Positions 27,041 to 35,211 of a DNA stretch of 64,000 nt are shown here, piece by piece. The stretch is from PALSA-188 sp050746185 (lineage in GTDB: Bacteria > Acidobacteriota > Terriglobia > Terriglobales > Acidobacteriaceae). Made by a program: the position numbers and the translations under genes. Position 1 is the first letter of the stretch; every line of letters begins with the position of its first letter. The stretch is from NCBI GenBank assembly GCA_050746185.1, contig JBOGLA010000031.1, forward strand, positions 84,866 to 148,865. The letters are read 5' to 3'. The notes beneath the pieces are model-generated. The model was not told where the DNA came from, searched no databases, and saw only the letters and a list, made by a program, of their open reading frames with translations.

Positions 27041-28390
27041 ATGTTTCGCCGGGATGTGAAGTCGTTTCGCAAGCCGAAGAGGCAGCGGGAGCGCGGCGTC
27101 ACTCTGTTAATCACCGCCGTCGCTATGATTCCATTGCTCGGGATGGCCGCTCTGGCCATTGATGTCGTGACGCTCTATTCGGCGTCCGGTGAAGCTCAAA
27201 AAGCCGCGGACGCGGGAGCTTTGGCGGGAGCCAAGGCGTTCGTCACAACCGGATTCACATCGGGCCAGCTCGGCGATCCTACGCAAAGCGGCAACCAGGC
27301 TTTTGCATGTAATGGAAGCACCGGTTACTCGGATTTGCAGGCAACGGCCGCCGCTCAACTGAACCTTGTCGCTGGAGGTGCTCCGACCACCATAACCACT
27401 TCCTGCAACTTCACAACCGCGGAGAACCCCTCGATCACCGTGACGGTTACAAAGACCGGCTTGCCCACGTTCTTTGCCCGCATTTGGGGAGCGGGCGCCA
27501 CTACCGCGCGTGCAGTCGCTACGGCCGAAGCTTACAATCCGTCGGGTTCAACAACGGTTCCGATCAAGGTTCAGTCGGTCAAGCCATGGCTAATTCCGAA
27601 CTGCAATCCACTAAACGCACCCCCATGTCCCGGAGGTCAATTTTTCATCAATTCGACCGCGAACTACGCGCTCAATAATCCCAACCTCGGAGTCGGGAAT
27701 TTTTATACTTTCGTGCAAGCAAATCCGAAAGTCGCGCTTGTAGCCGGGACCTATTACGCTCTGGATTTGCCCCAAGGTAGGCTAAGTTGCCCCTCCACCT
27801 CGGCAGCGCCCGCAGGTTCGTGCAGCAATATAAATCTCGATGCTTATCAAGAAAATATAGGATGTGCTAACACCGCAACATTGAGTTGCGGCGACACGGT
27901 AACTGTTGACCCCAACACATCTAACGCGGCTATGAGAACTGATACTACGCAGGGCACACAGTGCCTGATACACACCATAAGCCATGGGAATGGTAACGCA
28001 AATCTCGCTGGTTCATGTGCTCCGCCCGCTGATAACGATCCCGATTGTTTTGTAAGCCTGGCTGGCTCTCTACCCACAATCAATGGAGGAGCATCGAATC
28101 CCAACCCCTCGATGCGCGTGGCTAATATCAGCCGCAGTGACTCGGTTGTGACCGTGCCGGTCTTCGATTTCCAAACCCCAATTGGCGGAGCTGATGATCC
28201 GTGTCCCAGCGGAGTATGCGGGACCGCTACGGTCATGGGATTTCTCCAACTGGGGATCCAACACATTTCAGCTAGCGGCAAAATTGGCGCTGTCGTTCTG
28301 AACGCATCCGGTTGCGACCCGGCCAGTGCAGGGAATCCTGCCGTATCCGGGGGCGGCGTTTCGCCCGTGCCGGTGCGGCTTACTCAATAA
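27041..28390 (+). CDS. Tad-domain (TadG-like) secreted protein
   Basis: 449 residues from ATG 27,041, chosen for the GGAGGAAACA ribosome site. A start at 26,999 would overlap cpaA. The N-terminus is RGVTLLITAVAMIPLLGMAA, then LAIDVVTLYSASGEAQKAAD, AGALAGAKAFV, the Tad-domain signature (pseudopilin-like hydrophobic helix followed by A-A-D-A-A-A-L-A-G). The rest is a Cys-containing secreted region with no known fold. Tad-domain proteins are minor pilus-assembly or surface proteins of Tad/Flp systems. Confidence 0.82.
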   Translation: MFRRDVKSFRKPKRQRERGVTLLITAVAMIPLLGMAALAIDVVTLYSASGEAQKAADAGALAGAKAFVTTGFTSGQLGDPTQSGNQAFACNGSTGYSDLQATAAAQLNLVAGGAPTTITTSCNFTTAENPSITVTVTKTGLPTFFARIWGAGATTARAVATAEAYNPSGSTTVPIKVQSVKPWLIPNCNPLNAPPCPGGQFFINSTANYALNNPNLGVGNFYTFVQANPKVALVAGTYYALDLPQGRLSCPSTSAAPAGSCSNINLDAYQENIGCANTATLSCGDTVTVDPNTSNAAMRTDTTQGTQCLIHTISHGNGNANLAGSCAPPADNDPDCFVSLAGSLPTINGGASNPNPSMRVANISRSDSVVTVPVFDFQTPIGGADDPCPSGVCGTATVMGFLQLGIQHISASGKIGAVVLNASGCDPASAGNPAVSGGGVSPVPVRLTQ

Positions 28391-28405
28391 TGCAGTAGAT
28401 GAATC

Positions 28406-28978
28406 ATGAATTTCGGAAAATTTCGGAAGCGTAGAAAATTGGCGGTGTTCTGCGGAACCGAGGCTTCGCAGATCGTAGAGCTGGCTATCACCTTGCCTCT
28501 TTTGCTGGTGGTCGCTGTAGGATTAACCGATTTCAGCGGCGCGTTTAACCTGAAGTTCAGGTTGAGCAATGCGGCGCGGGAAGGCGCGCGGTTTGCCGCC
28601 AACCAGAGCACCGCCGATCTTTCCAACACAACTCCCGCGTCTATAGTGGCAATTCGCGATGTCGTGGATAATTATCTTACCGCCCTTAAAATTAATGATT
28701 GCGGCCTTTCCTCCGTCGTTTCCCCTGCCCAGTCTGTACTGACCTGGACTTACACTGCCAGCACCGGCTGTCCCGGAACTCTCACCCTGACAATTAATCG
28801 CGGCGATACCTTTGCGGTCGCGGGAGGGACGCCTGCCGTAGTTGAGGCGACGGACGTCAAGATCAGCTATCCGTATCAATGGCGCTTTAGCAACGTGATT
28901 CAACTCCTGGTTCCCGGCGCAACTTACGCGGGACTGACGCAAATTACAGAAGATGCGGTGGTTCAGAATTTGAATTGA
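28406..28978 (+). CDS. TadE-like pseudopilin
   Basis: 190 residues. After a basic N-terminus comes EASQIVELAITLPLLLVVAV, then GLTDFSGAFNLKFRLSNAAREGARFA. This is the TadE/TadG pattern of a Glu five or so residues into a hydrophobic helix and an A-A-R-E-G-A-R motif. The remainder is a small beta-rich secreted domain with two Cys. It follows the Tad-domain gene by 15 bp. Confidence 0.85.
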   Translation: MNFGKFRKRRKLAVFCGTEASQIVELAITLPLLLVVAVGLTDFSGAFNLKFRLSNAAREGARFAANQSTADLSNTTPASIVAIRDVVDNYLTALKINDCGLSSVVSPAQSVLTWTYTASTGCPGTLTLTINRGDTFAVAGGTPAVVEATDVKISYPYQWRFSNVIQLLVPGATYAGLTQITEDAVVQNLN

Positions 28979-28997
28979 GCTTCAAAACCAAAAAGCC

Positions 28998-29086
28998 GTC
29001 ATTCCGAGCGCGCCCAGTCTTGGCGCGAGGAATCTGCAGTATCGCCGCAAGGCAAAATGCGGATCCCTCGCTTTGCGAGGGATGAC
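28998..29086. repeat. GTCATTCC-type palindromic element
   Basis: Begins GTCATTCCGAGCGCG and ends GGGATGACAATT, with internal inverted segments (GCGCGAGGAATC, GCGGATCCCTCGC). Same dispersed family as the elements near 24.4, 53.0, 54.3, 55.6 and 59.3 kb. It separates the two TadE-like genes. Confidence 0.75.
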
Positions 29087-29107
29087 AATTTCTGGAAGGG
29101 CCGTTTT

Positions 29108-29650
29108 ATGAAATCCTCATTTTCCTCCATACTCAGTCGCGACGAGTCGGGGCAGGAACTGGTTGAAGCGGCCCTCGTGCTGCCAATCCTGTGCATGGTT
29201 CTCTTCGCCATTTTCTGGTTTGGCAGGGCCTTCAACATCAACTCGACTCTGGAGCGAGCCGCGCGAGCGGGGCTTCAAACCGCCAGTCTCTCAACCTGCG
29301 CCTCGTGCGGTAATACTTTGCCGGCACCGCCGTACACTCCCGTCGTCACCAGCATAAAAGCGATTCTTCAAAACGATCACTTGAACACAGGCAATATCAC
29401 CACCTATTCACCGCCCTATGCCTGTAATGCGACGCCAAGTTGTACGACGACAGGCAACGTGCAAATCTGCACCGGCGTTCCCCTGACCTGCGGAGCGGCG
29501 TCGTGCCAATCTCCGCCAGTGGCCTGCGGCGCTGGAGCGGCCTTCGGTACGAGAGTGAGCTTCGGATACCAATTTGATGTGCCGCTTCCGATTGTCAATT
29601 TGCCTGGGTTTACAATTTCCGCCTCCGCCCAAAGTGAACCGGAACAATAA
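29108..29650 (+). CDS. Second TadE-like pseudopilin
   Basis: 180 residues from ATG 29,108, preceded by GGAAGGGCCG. The N-terminus SRDESGQELVEAALVLPILC, continuing MVLFAIFWFGRAF, has the E-L-V-E-A-A-L TadE motif, then ERAARAGLQTASL. The secreted part is unusually Cys-rich (clusters at about 83-86 and between 120 and 155), so several disulphides are likely. Pairs with the preceding TadE-like gene; pilus subunit proper, ATPase and secretin genes are not in the window. Confidence 0.82.
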   Translation: MKSSFSSILSRDESGQELVEAALVLPILCMVLFAIFWFGRAFNINSTLERAARAGLQTASLSTCASCGNTLPAPPYTPVVTSIKAILQNDHLNTGNITTYSPPYACNATPSCTTTGNVQICTGVPLTCGAASCQSPPVACGAGAAFGTRVSFGYQFDVPLPIVNLPGFTISASAQSEPEQ

Positions 29651-29682
29651 TCACTCTCAATCGTCGCGATGCAGGTGTGGCG

Positions 29683-29813
29683 CGGACACTCCCTTCGACT
29701 GCGCTCAGGGCAGGCTCTGTCCGCGTGACGGCATGCCGCTTCCGTGAAGTGGCCGGGATAAATCAAAATCAAAAGCTTCGGACAGAGCCCGCCCTGAGCG
29801 CAGGAGTGTCCGC
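29683..29813. repeat. Inverted pair of GGACA..CCTGCCCTGAGC elements
   Basis: Left arm CGGACACTCCCTTCGACTGC..AGGGCAGGCTCTGTCCG and right arm CGGACAGAGCCCGCCCTGAGCG..GTGTCCG are inverted copies about 50 bp apart. A related single unit lies at 40,783-40,823. Located just after the second TadE-like gene, where it could also act as a transcription end. Confidence 0.75.
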
Positions 29814-29836
29814 CCACGTGAGTTCCGTCTTTTTCG

Positions 29837-31147
29837 TCATTGCGGATTGGGCATTGATGAAGCTGCGCACACGCGGGCCCGTTCGAGCAGTAATTCGCGC
29901 TCCCGTTCATTGCCGGTTAGTGATGCCGCCTGCTCGAATTCTGCGCGGGCTTCCTCAAAGCGGTTTAGCTTCTTGAGGAGATCGCCACGGACGCCGGGCA
30001 ACAGGTGATAGTTGCGAAGCGAGCCTTCGGCGGCCAGCGCATCAACCAGTTCGAGCCCGGCCACCGGACCGTGCGCCATCGCGACCGCGACCGCGCGGTT
30101 CAACTCCACGACGGGTGATGGCGCGACCATGGCGAGATCCGCGTACAGCCCGACAATGCGAGGCCAGTCGGTTTCCTCCGGTGCGCGCGCCCGCGCATGA
30201 CAGGCCGCGATCTCAGCCTGCAAAGTATAGGGACCCGGCGCGAGACCCAATTTTCCGCCCCGCGGCTTTTCTTCACGCAGCTTTTCTGCACGAGCGAGTG
30301 CCGCCAACCCGCGGCGGATCAGCAGTTGGTCCCAGTGCGCGCGGTTTTGATCCAACAGCAGAACCGGCTCGCCGGATCGGCCGGTACGCGCTCTGGAACG
30401 CGACGCCTGAATTTCCATCAGCGCGACCAGGCCGTGAACCTCTGCCTCCAGCGATGCGAGTTCCGCCAGAATGCGCCCGAGCCGGAGCGCTTCTTCGCAG
30501 AGCGCCGGCCGCATCCAGTCGTCTCCACTGGTCGCGGAGTACCCCTCATTGAAGATGAGATAGATGACCTCCAGCACGGACGAAAGGCGCGAAGCAAGCT
30601 CATCTCCCCTCGGGACCTCGAACGGCACCCGCTTATCGCCCAGCGTTCGCTTCGACCGCACAATGCGCTGAGCGATCGTGGCTTCGGAGACCAGGAAGGC
30701 GCGCGCGATCTCTTTCGTCGTCAGGCCGCCGAGCAGGCGCAGCGTGAGCGCAACTCGCGATTCCGTCGGAAGCACGGGATGGCAGGCAGCAAACACCAGG
30801 CGCAGCAAGTCGTCGCCAACATCATCGTCGAGAGCCGCCTCGAAATCCGGCACCGTCATCTCTTTCTCTTCGAACTCGCGACCGAGTTCCCGGTGTTTGC
30901 GCTCAAGCAGCGTGTTCCGGCGGAAGTAATCAATCGCGCGGTGCTTGGCGGCAGTCATCAGCCACGCGCCGGGATTATCCGGGACGCCCGCGCGCGGCCA
31001 TTGCTCAAGAGCGGCGACCAGGGCATCCTGCGCGAGATCTTCGGCGACTCCCACGTCGCGCACGATCCGCATGAGGCCGGCGATGAGTCGGGGTGACTCG
31101 ATCCTCCAGACTGCATCAATCGCGCAATGTGTATCGGTAATCGGCAC
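29837..31147 (-). CDS. ECF42-type RNA polymerase sigma factor with C-terminal extension
   Basis: 436 residues, about twice a plain ECF factor. Region 2 is at about residues 10-80 (VWRIESPRLIAGLMRIVRDV, AEDLAQDALVAALEQWP, NPGAWLMTAAKHRAIDYFRR). Region 4 is at about 115-165 (ALTLRLLGGLTTKEIARAFL, EATIAQRIVRSKRTL). After it comes the long helical extension typical of the ECF42 group (YLIFNEGYSA, RLGRILAELA, LLLDQNRAHWDQ, GPYTLQAEIAACHARA, VVELNRAVAVAMAHGP). This group has no classical anti-sigma factor and is usually linked to DGPF/YCII proteins, as here, where one lies just upstream on the same strand. Confidence 0.9.
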   Translation of the reverse strand: MPITDTHCAIDAVWRIESPRLIAGLMRIVRDVGVAEDLAQDALVAALEQWPRAGVPDNPGAWLMTAAKHRAIDYFRRNTLLERKHRELGREFEEKEMTVPDFEAALDDDVGDDLLRLVFAACHPVLPTESRVALTLRLLGGLTTKEIARAFLVSEATIAQRIVRSKRTLGDKRVPFEVPRGDELASRLSSVLEVIYLIFNEGYSATSGDDWMRPALCEEALRLGRILAELASLEAEVHGLVALMEIQASRSRARTGRSGEPVLLLDQNRAHWDQLLIRRGLAALARAEKLREEKPRGGKLGLAPGPYTLQAEIAACHARARAPEETDWPRIVGLYADLAMVAPSPVVELNRAVAVAMAHGPVAGLELVDALAAEGSLRNYHLLPGVRGDLLKKLNRFEEARAEFEQAASLTGNERERELLLERARVCAASSMPNPQ

Positions 31148-31198
31148 CGTTACCGATCACACCATTTTCGAGCGATCAGCGCAACAAAATAGCGGCGG

Positions 31199-31280
31199 AG
31201 CGATGGAACGACGGAGCGACGGGCGTCCCCGCCCGTCATCGCCGCATGCCGGACGGACGATGACCCCCGTCGCTCCATCG
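31199..31280. repeat. GGAGCGACGGGC palindromic element
   Basis: GATGGAACGACGGAGCGACG..CCCGTCGCTCCATCG, an inverted structure of the same family as at 26.3-26.46 kb. Lies between the sigma factor and DGPF genes. Confidence 0.7.
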
Positions 31281-31286
31281 AGGAAT

Positions 31287-31661
31287 TTACGCCCTGGGAG
31301 CCATCTCTTCCCGGCCCATCATCGGACGAACCTCAGTCTCTCCCTCCCATCCCGGCCAGTGTTGCTTGTGAAGTTCCATGAAGCGGATTGCCGACTCGAC
31401 CGCTTCTTTCTTTGATTTCAATTCGAACTGAGCGTACCCTCCAATAACTTCCTTGGCCTCGGTGAAAGGCCCGTCAATTACGTTCACCGTTCCCCCGGAT
31501 AGGCGAACCCGCGCGCTTGCCGCCGTTGGCCCAAGTCCGCCGCCCCCAAGCATTGTGCCGGTTTTGGCTACATCTTCGCTAAGCTTCGCAATGGCATCCA
31601 TCAGTGCCTTCGGCGGCGGCCCCTGATTTTCCGCGTGCTTCACTATCATCATGAATTTCAT
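31287..31661 (-). CDS. YCII-related DGPF-domain protein
   Basis: 124-residue ferredoxin-like-fold protein. The hallmark motif is complete: VNVIDGPFTEAKEVIGGYAQFE. It also has MKFMMIVKHAENQGPPPKAL at the N-terminus and HWPGWEGETEVRPMM at the C-terminus. DGPF proteins accompany ECF42-type sigma factors and are thought to take part in their signalling, with unknown biochemistry. It is upstream of the sigma gene on the same strand with a repeat element between them. Confidence 0.88.
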   Translation of the reverse strand: MKFMMIVKHAENQGPPPKALMDAIAKLSEDVAKTGTMLGGGGLGPTAASARVRLSGGTVNVIDGPFTEAKEVIGGYAQFELKSKKEAVESAIRFMELHKQHWPGWEGETEVRPMMGREEMAPRA

Positions 31662-31796
31662 CGTCCTATCTCCTTATTAAGTTGGTTGTGAGCCTGTTTC
31701 CGGATCGTATCAACCGGACGAACCAGCTCTCTATCTGAACGTCGAACGACAAGCAACAAAATCGACACGGACAAGGGCATTTTTGCTGAACATCAA

Positions 31797-31890
31797 TTAT
31801 CTTTTATTTGCTGCCAAATCGGCGCGCATTCGTTCCTCGCGACTTCTAAGCTCTGGAGTCAGCGCGTCGCCGAAATCCTCCGCCTCGAAT
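31797..31890 (-). pseudogene. 3' tail of a second DGPF/YCII gene
   Basis: On the minus strand the last 30 codons read FEAEDFGDALTPELRSREER, MRADLAANKR, stop, resembling the C-terminal tail of longer DGPF proteins (DFG..TPELR..EERLRA). Upstream of about 31,890 the similarity ends at a repeat-like CCTTTGCGAAGGC sequence, so only a tail remains. Ordinary coding by chance is possible because the piece is short. Confidence 0.45.
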
Positions 31891-32124
31891 TGCCGGTGCC
31901 CCGGCCTATCGCATCCTTTGCGAAGGCCGGGTCTTGACGCGCCTCGAGCCTATAAAATCCCCCCTCCCTCTGAAAAGCGAGAGACTAGGATGGGCCATCC
32001 GCCACAATAGCGATGCGCCGGGAATGGCCACGAAAGAAAGACGAGTGCCGCATATGAGACCCTTGAAGCTACAGCATTCAACACGCCGCGCATCAGCTGT
32101 CCGTCGTGCCTTCCTCCTAAGTGT
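31891..32124. other. Intergenic region with no recognised gene
   Basis: Contains GCATCCTTTGCGAAGGCCGG and a later AGGATGGGCCATCC, which look like arms of a CCCATCCTTTGCG-type repeat also hinted at near 52.55 kb. No supported reading frame. Confidence 0.4.
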
Positions 32125-32445
32125 TTAGCATGGGAACGGATAGAAGAACCCGCTCAGAAATACTGCTGCGATAAAGGCTGCGATGAATGTGATCCGTTGC
32201 CTAAGCACGATCTTCTTTTCGGGATCCATGATCTTTTCCGCCACCAGCAGCGCCGCAACCAGAATGAAAACAAAGAAAAAGATGTAGCAAACGAATGGAG
32301 GAAGTTCGTGTAATTCGGGACTGATCAATACCGCCCGACTCTTGGCCGCTATGCACTTAAGGAAGTCGACGCAGACTTCGGTAACCATGCCGAGGATCAC
32401 GGCAAAAATGAACACGGAGAACCGTGTGAACGCCGAGGTCTTCAC
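32125..32445 (-). CDS. Small membrane protein, unknown
   Basis: 106 residues with three hydrophobic segments (FSVFIFAVILGMVTEVCVDF; FVCYIFFFVFILVAALLVA; ITFIAAFIAAVFLSGFF). No family recognised. The GTG start overlaps the stop of the diiron-enzyme gene as GTGA, so translation is coupled and it is almost certainly part of that operon. A membrane anchor, transporter part or immunity role are all open. Confidence 0.7.
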   Translation of the reverse strand: MKTSAFTRFSVFIFAVILGMVTEVCVDFLKCIAAKSRAVLISPELHELPPFVCYIFFFVFILVAALLVAEKIMDPEKKIVLRQRITFIAAFIAAVFLSGFFYPFPC

Positions 32446-33116
32446 AGCGCGCCAACAGGCTCCGCAGCGCCTGACTGAGCGGTCATCGCATTGTCCAGAA
32501 TGTCATGATACAGAGACTCCGATTCCGCCACCGTGTAGAGAAATATTTTTACGTCCTCTGGCGACTTTACGTTTTCCTCGATAACTGAGCACAGGTCTTT
32601 TGAATGCTGAGCGTCGGCGTCGCCGTGCCCACGTAGGAAGTAGGTACCCTTTCCGCCGAGGTTCAGCGCGGTATCTACCGCTTGAGCAATCCCGCTCCCG
32701 GATTTGCCGCCAAGCGATTCCAGCACGAACATCCATCCGAAAAGACCGACGGGATTGGCGTGAGCCGCATAGAAGTATTCGAATCCGATCATGCGGATGC
32801 ACGGAGACGAAGGAAGGATATTCTCAACCTCCGCAGAAGACATCCCAAGGTCATGAAGGTCGGAGGCGGCCCATTTGTCATGGCCTAACTCTTCTTCGGC
32901 GTGACGAAATAAATATTGTGCGAGCGGCGGATGAGAGAGAACCATACGCGCTCCGGCCAGGGCGATCACCTGTGAACTGTGAAGGGCGTAACAGTAAACA
33001 TCGGACATGTATGCCTTGTATTGATCCGATGAAACGTGTCCCCGCGTAAGGTCCTTGACGATAGTGGTTGACATCAAACGATCAACTGCTTGCCTTTGAA
33101 GTTTTCTAAGCTCCAT
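32442..33116 (-). CDS. Heme-oxygenase-fold diiron-type redox enzyme
   Basis: 224 residues from the ATG at 33,116, which has GAGGGAG seven bases upstream; an ATG at 33,131 is the alternative. All-helical TENA/PqqC-like protein with the metal pattern of heme-oxygenase-like diiron oxidases: E76xxH79 in EEELGHDKW, E133 in FVLESLGG, and H164xxxD168xxH171 in RGHGDADAQHSKDL. Members of this superfamily carry out oxidative decarboxylation, N-oxygenation or C-C cleavage on fatty acids and amino acids. TENA thiaminases lack this ligand set. Adjacent lipid-type genes suggest an acyl or acyl-amino-acid substrate; that is inference. Confidence 0.75.
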   Translation of the reverse strand: MELRKLQRQAVDRLMSTTIVKDLTRGHVSSDQYKAYMSDVYCYALHSSQVIALAGARMVLSHPPLAQYLFRHAEEELGHDKWAASDLHDLGMSSAEVENILPSSPCIRMIGFEYFYAAHANPVGLFGWMFVLESLGGKSGSGIAQAVDTALNLGGKGTYFLRGHGDADAQHSKDLCSVIEENVKSPEDVKIFLYTVAESESLYHDILDNAMTAQSGAAEPVGAL

Positions 33117-33142
33117 TACTTTCTCCCTCATACTTGAAATCG

Positions 33143-33871
33143 TTATTGCTCAAAATCAAGCGCCGGATGGCGAATGTCGAAAAATTGCTCACACAGCGGA
33201 TTGTTCTCGGCACGCCATATTTCTTCTGCCTTGGCAACAGGCATTTGCATTGAAACGTGTGGGGCGCCTCCGGCAAAATCGTGCAAAAAGCAGCCTTTCG
33301 CACCGAAGTCGGCGAACAACATATAGTCATACACATGTTTAGACCATTGGGGCGTTGCAATAATTATCGAGCGCATCTCTTCTCGTAGACACCAAAGCCA
33401 AGCCGACTTAAAAACTGCGAACATAACATTCGCGGATTGCGAGCTTTTAATTACGCTCAACCGGGCACATTGCATAGCCGGCTTCTGCTCATGTGTAAGC
33501 AGGCTGTCCACCGACACAAAACGTTCAAGCTCAAGATCGGCGACACGGCCATCCTGAACTCGCATTGTGGCGATAGGAGTGCCCATGTCGTCATATCCAA
33601 TCAGCGAAAATATCCCCAGCTGGTGATCTATGTCGTCTAGCCAAGTTCTGTTTGGAGAGGCCGTGCCACCACCTTCTGCATTACGCGACACGCGAGAAAA
33701 CCCTGCCTCGCGAAGTTGCGCGACAATCTTAAAATCCTCTTCTGACTCCGCCTTTTGAACCTTAATTCCTGCCAGGTTAACGTTCGCATAGCCATTTGTG
33801 CGCGCATTGAGAAACGCCGCCCTATCGGGCGGCTCGAGGGGACCGGCATTGTCACTCACCTGGCTCCCCAC
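33143..33871 (-). CDS. FeeM/autoinducer-synthase-like N-acyltransferase
   Basis: 242 residues of GNAT-like fold. Segments match long-chain N-acyl amino acid synthases and acyl-homoserine-lactone synthases: DDIDHQLGIFSLIGYDDMGT, PIATMRVQDG, LELERFVSVDSLL, MQCARLSVIKSS (the E/R-x-x-R-L-x-V strand), and YDYMLFADFGAKG near the C-terminus. The family transfers a fatty acyl group from acyl-ACP to an amino acid or related amine. ATG at 33,871 (or GTG 33,859) overlaps the end of the desaturase gene by up to 20 bp, so the two are translationally linked. The amine acceptor is unknown. Confidence 0.7.
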   Translation of the reverse strand: MGSQVSDNAGPLEPPDRAAFLNARTNGYANVNLAGIKVQKAESEEDFKIVAQLREAGFSRVSRNAEGGGTASPNRTWLDDIDHQLGIFSLIGYDDMGTPIATMRVQDGRVADLELERFVSVDSLLTHEQKPAMQCARLSVIKSSQSANVMFAVFKSAWLWCLREEMRSIIIATPQWSKHVYDYMLFADFGAKGCFLHDFAGGAPHVSMQMPVAKAEEIWRAENNPLCEQFFDIRHPALDFEQ

Positions 33872-34835
33872 GCTCTAGCGGCTCCCGTGTATCCAATGTC
33901 TTACTGCGTTGGGCTGCGATACTCGGAACCCTCAAATCCGAGACGAAACCAGTCGGCTCCAGAAATCGAAGCAAAAGATATGGCAAATCAAATTGCCACC
34001 ACGTCAGCCCGTGACGCGCTGAATACGGGAAAGCATGATGATTGTTATGCCAGCCCTCTCCTACTGCGATAAAACCAAACAGAAAGTTGTTCGTACTCAT
34101 ATCCCCGTTTTTGTAAGGCCTGCTGCCCCAAATGTGACACGCCGAATTGATACTCCACGTAACATGATGCAGAAGAAATGTCCGTACGAGCCCGCCCCAA
34201 AGTAATCCGAGCAGAAATCCGGAAAGAGTCTTATGGATGAACCACCCAACAAGCGCTGGAATAAGAAGTCCAAGTCCGATCCAGAGGTAGTAAAAGCGAT
34301 TAACAGTTGCCAACGATCGGTCGGCCCTTAAATCGTCGACCATGCCCGAAGGAACAGCCGGATTGGAATGGAAAAGCCAACCAACGTGGGCGTGCCACGC
34401 ACCTTGAATTAGGTTCCACAGGCCAACCCCGTACAGGTGCGGCGAATGCGGATCGCCCTCTCGATCGGCTCGCTGATGATGCAGCCGGTGAAATGTAACC
34501 CATTCGAACAATGGACCCTGCATAGCCATAGATCCTGCGATTGCGAGACACACTTTGGTTGCCCTCGTTGCCTTGTAGCTGCGATGTGCAAACAGCCTAT
34601 GCAGGCCCAAGCTCACTCCTAACGCGGTAATCAGATACATGGCGAGCATGAGGGCCAGTTCGGTTGCCCCTATTCCTTTGCCCCACGCGACAACTATTGC
34701 GGCAATTAGTCCGCAGAACGGCAGCGTAACAGTGACTAAAATTCTGGCTCGCCCATTGAGATGCAGCTCCGCACTCTTCGATAGACCAACATTGGTCGTC
34801 GCCGTTTCGAAGTTCAAAGATCGATCCGCATTCAC
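33852..34835 (-). CDS. Fatty-acid (acyl-CoA/ACP) desaturase
   Basis: 327-residue membrane diiron desaturase. The three His boxes are intact: GLHRLFAHRSYKA (HxxxxH), FHRLHHQRADREGD (HxxHH) and EGWHNNHHAFPYSARHG (HxxHH). Hydrophobic pairs surround them (VTLPFCGLIAAIVVAWG, LALMLAMYLITALGVSLG, GLGLLIPALVGWFI). It resembles delta-9 stearoyl-type desaturases. The start appears to be GTG at 34,835. It lies 61 bp after a small unknown gene and overlaps the acyltransferase gene, so its product likely supplies or modifies the acyl chain used there. Confidence 0.9.
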   Translation of the reverse strand: MNADRSLNFETATTNVGLSKSAELHLNGRARILVTVTLPFCGLIAAIVVAWGKGIGATELALMLAMYLITALGVSLGLHRLFAHRSYKATRATKVCLAIAGSMAMQGPLFEWVTFHRLHHQRADREGDPHSPHLYGVGLWNLIQGAWHAHVGWLFHSNPAVPSGMVDDLRADRSLATVNRFYYLWIGLGLLIPALVGWFIHKTLSGFLLGLLWGGLVRTFLLHHVTWSINSACHIWGSRPYKNGDMSTNNFLFGFIAVGEGWHNNHHAFPYSARHGLTWWQFDLPYLLLRFLEPTGFVSDLRVPSIAAQRSKTLDTREPLERGEPGE

Positions 34836-34896
34836 CGACGCAATGGACCCTTACCAATTGGTGCGACCGGAACAGAATGCCTACCCGTAGAATCGG

Positions 34897-35181
34897 TCAC
34901 GAACACTCTCTCTCAACCGTCCCGCGGACTTCGAAAATCGTCGTTTCGGTGAACGGCGTCACCATCTGCGAGACGAACCCAGTGGGGCGAATGTGCCAGA
35001 GGGAGAATTCGGGCGGGTAGACATCCTCCGGCTCAGTGCGGAATATGATTTTGTACCCCGAAGTAGGGTGCATGCCTTGGGCCGTGATGTAGATGTGTTC
35101 TGGGCCGTCTAACCCTGGCACCAGGGTAGCGGTGTACTCTGCAGAGCAAAGTTCTGTGTGTGGTGGCTCAAGTTTTTTCAA
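34897..35181 (-). CDS. Hypothetical protein, 94 residues
   Basis: Starts at TTG 35,181, supported by a strong GAGGAGGAAG seven bases upstream. No signal peptide or membrane helix. The sequence is rich in beta-type segments (YTATLVPGLDGPEHIYITAQ, GYKIIFRTEPEDVYPPEFSL, ETTIFEVRGTVE), so a small beta-sandwich is likely. Not a family I recognise. Sits 30 bp after the secreted gene upstream and 61 bp before the desaturase. Confidence 0.6.
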   Translation of the reverse strand: MKKLEPPHTELCSAEYTATLVPGLDGPEHIYITAQGMHPTSGYKIIFRTEPEDVYPPEFSLWHIRPTGFVSQMVTPFTETTIFEVRGTVERECS

Positions 35182-35211
35182 GGGACTTCCTCCTCATCTT
35201 CCAAGGGTTCT

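Noticed and set aside
30197..31096. Open frame of about 299 codons on the plus strand
   Set aside because: Antisense to the ECF42 sigma factor; no domain pattern, and the minus-strand protein is unmistakable.
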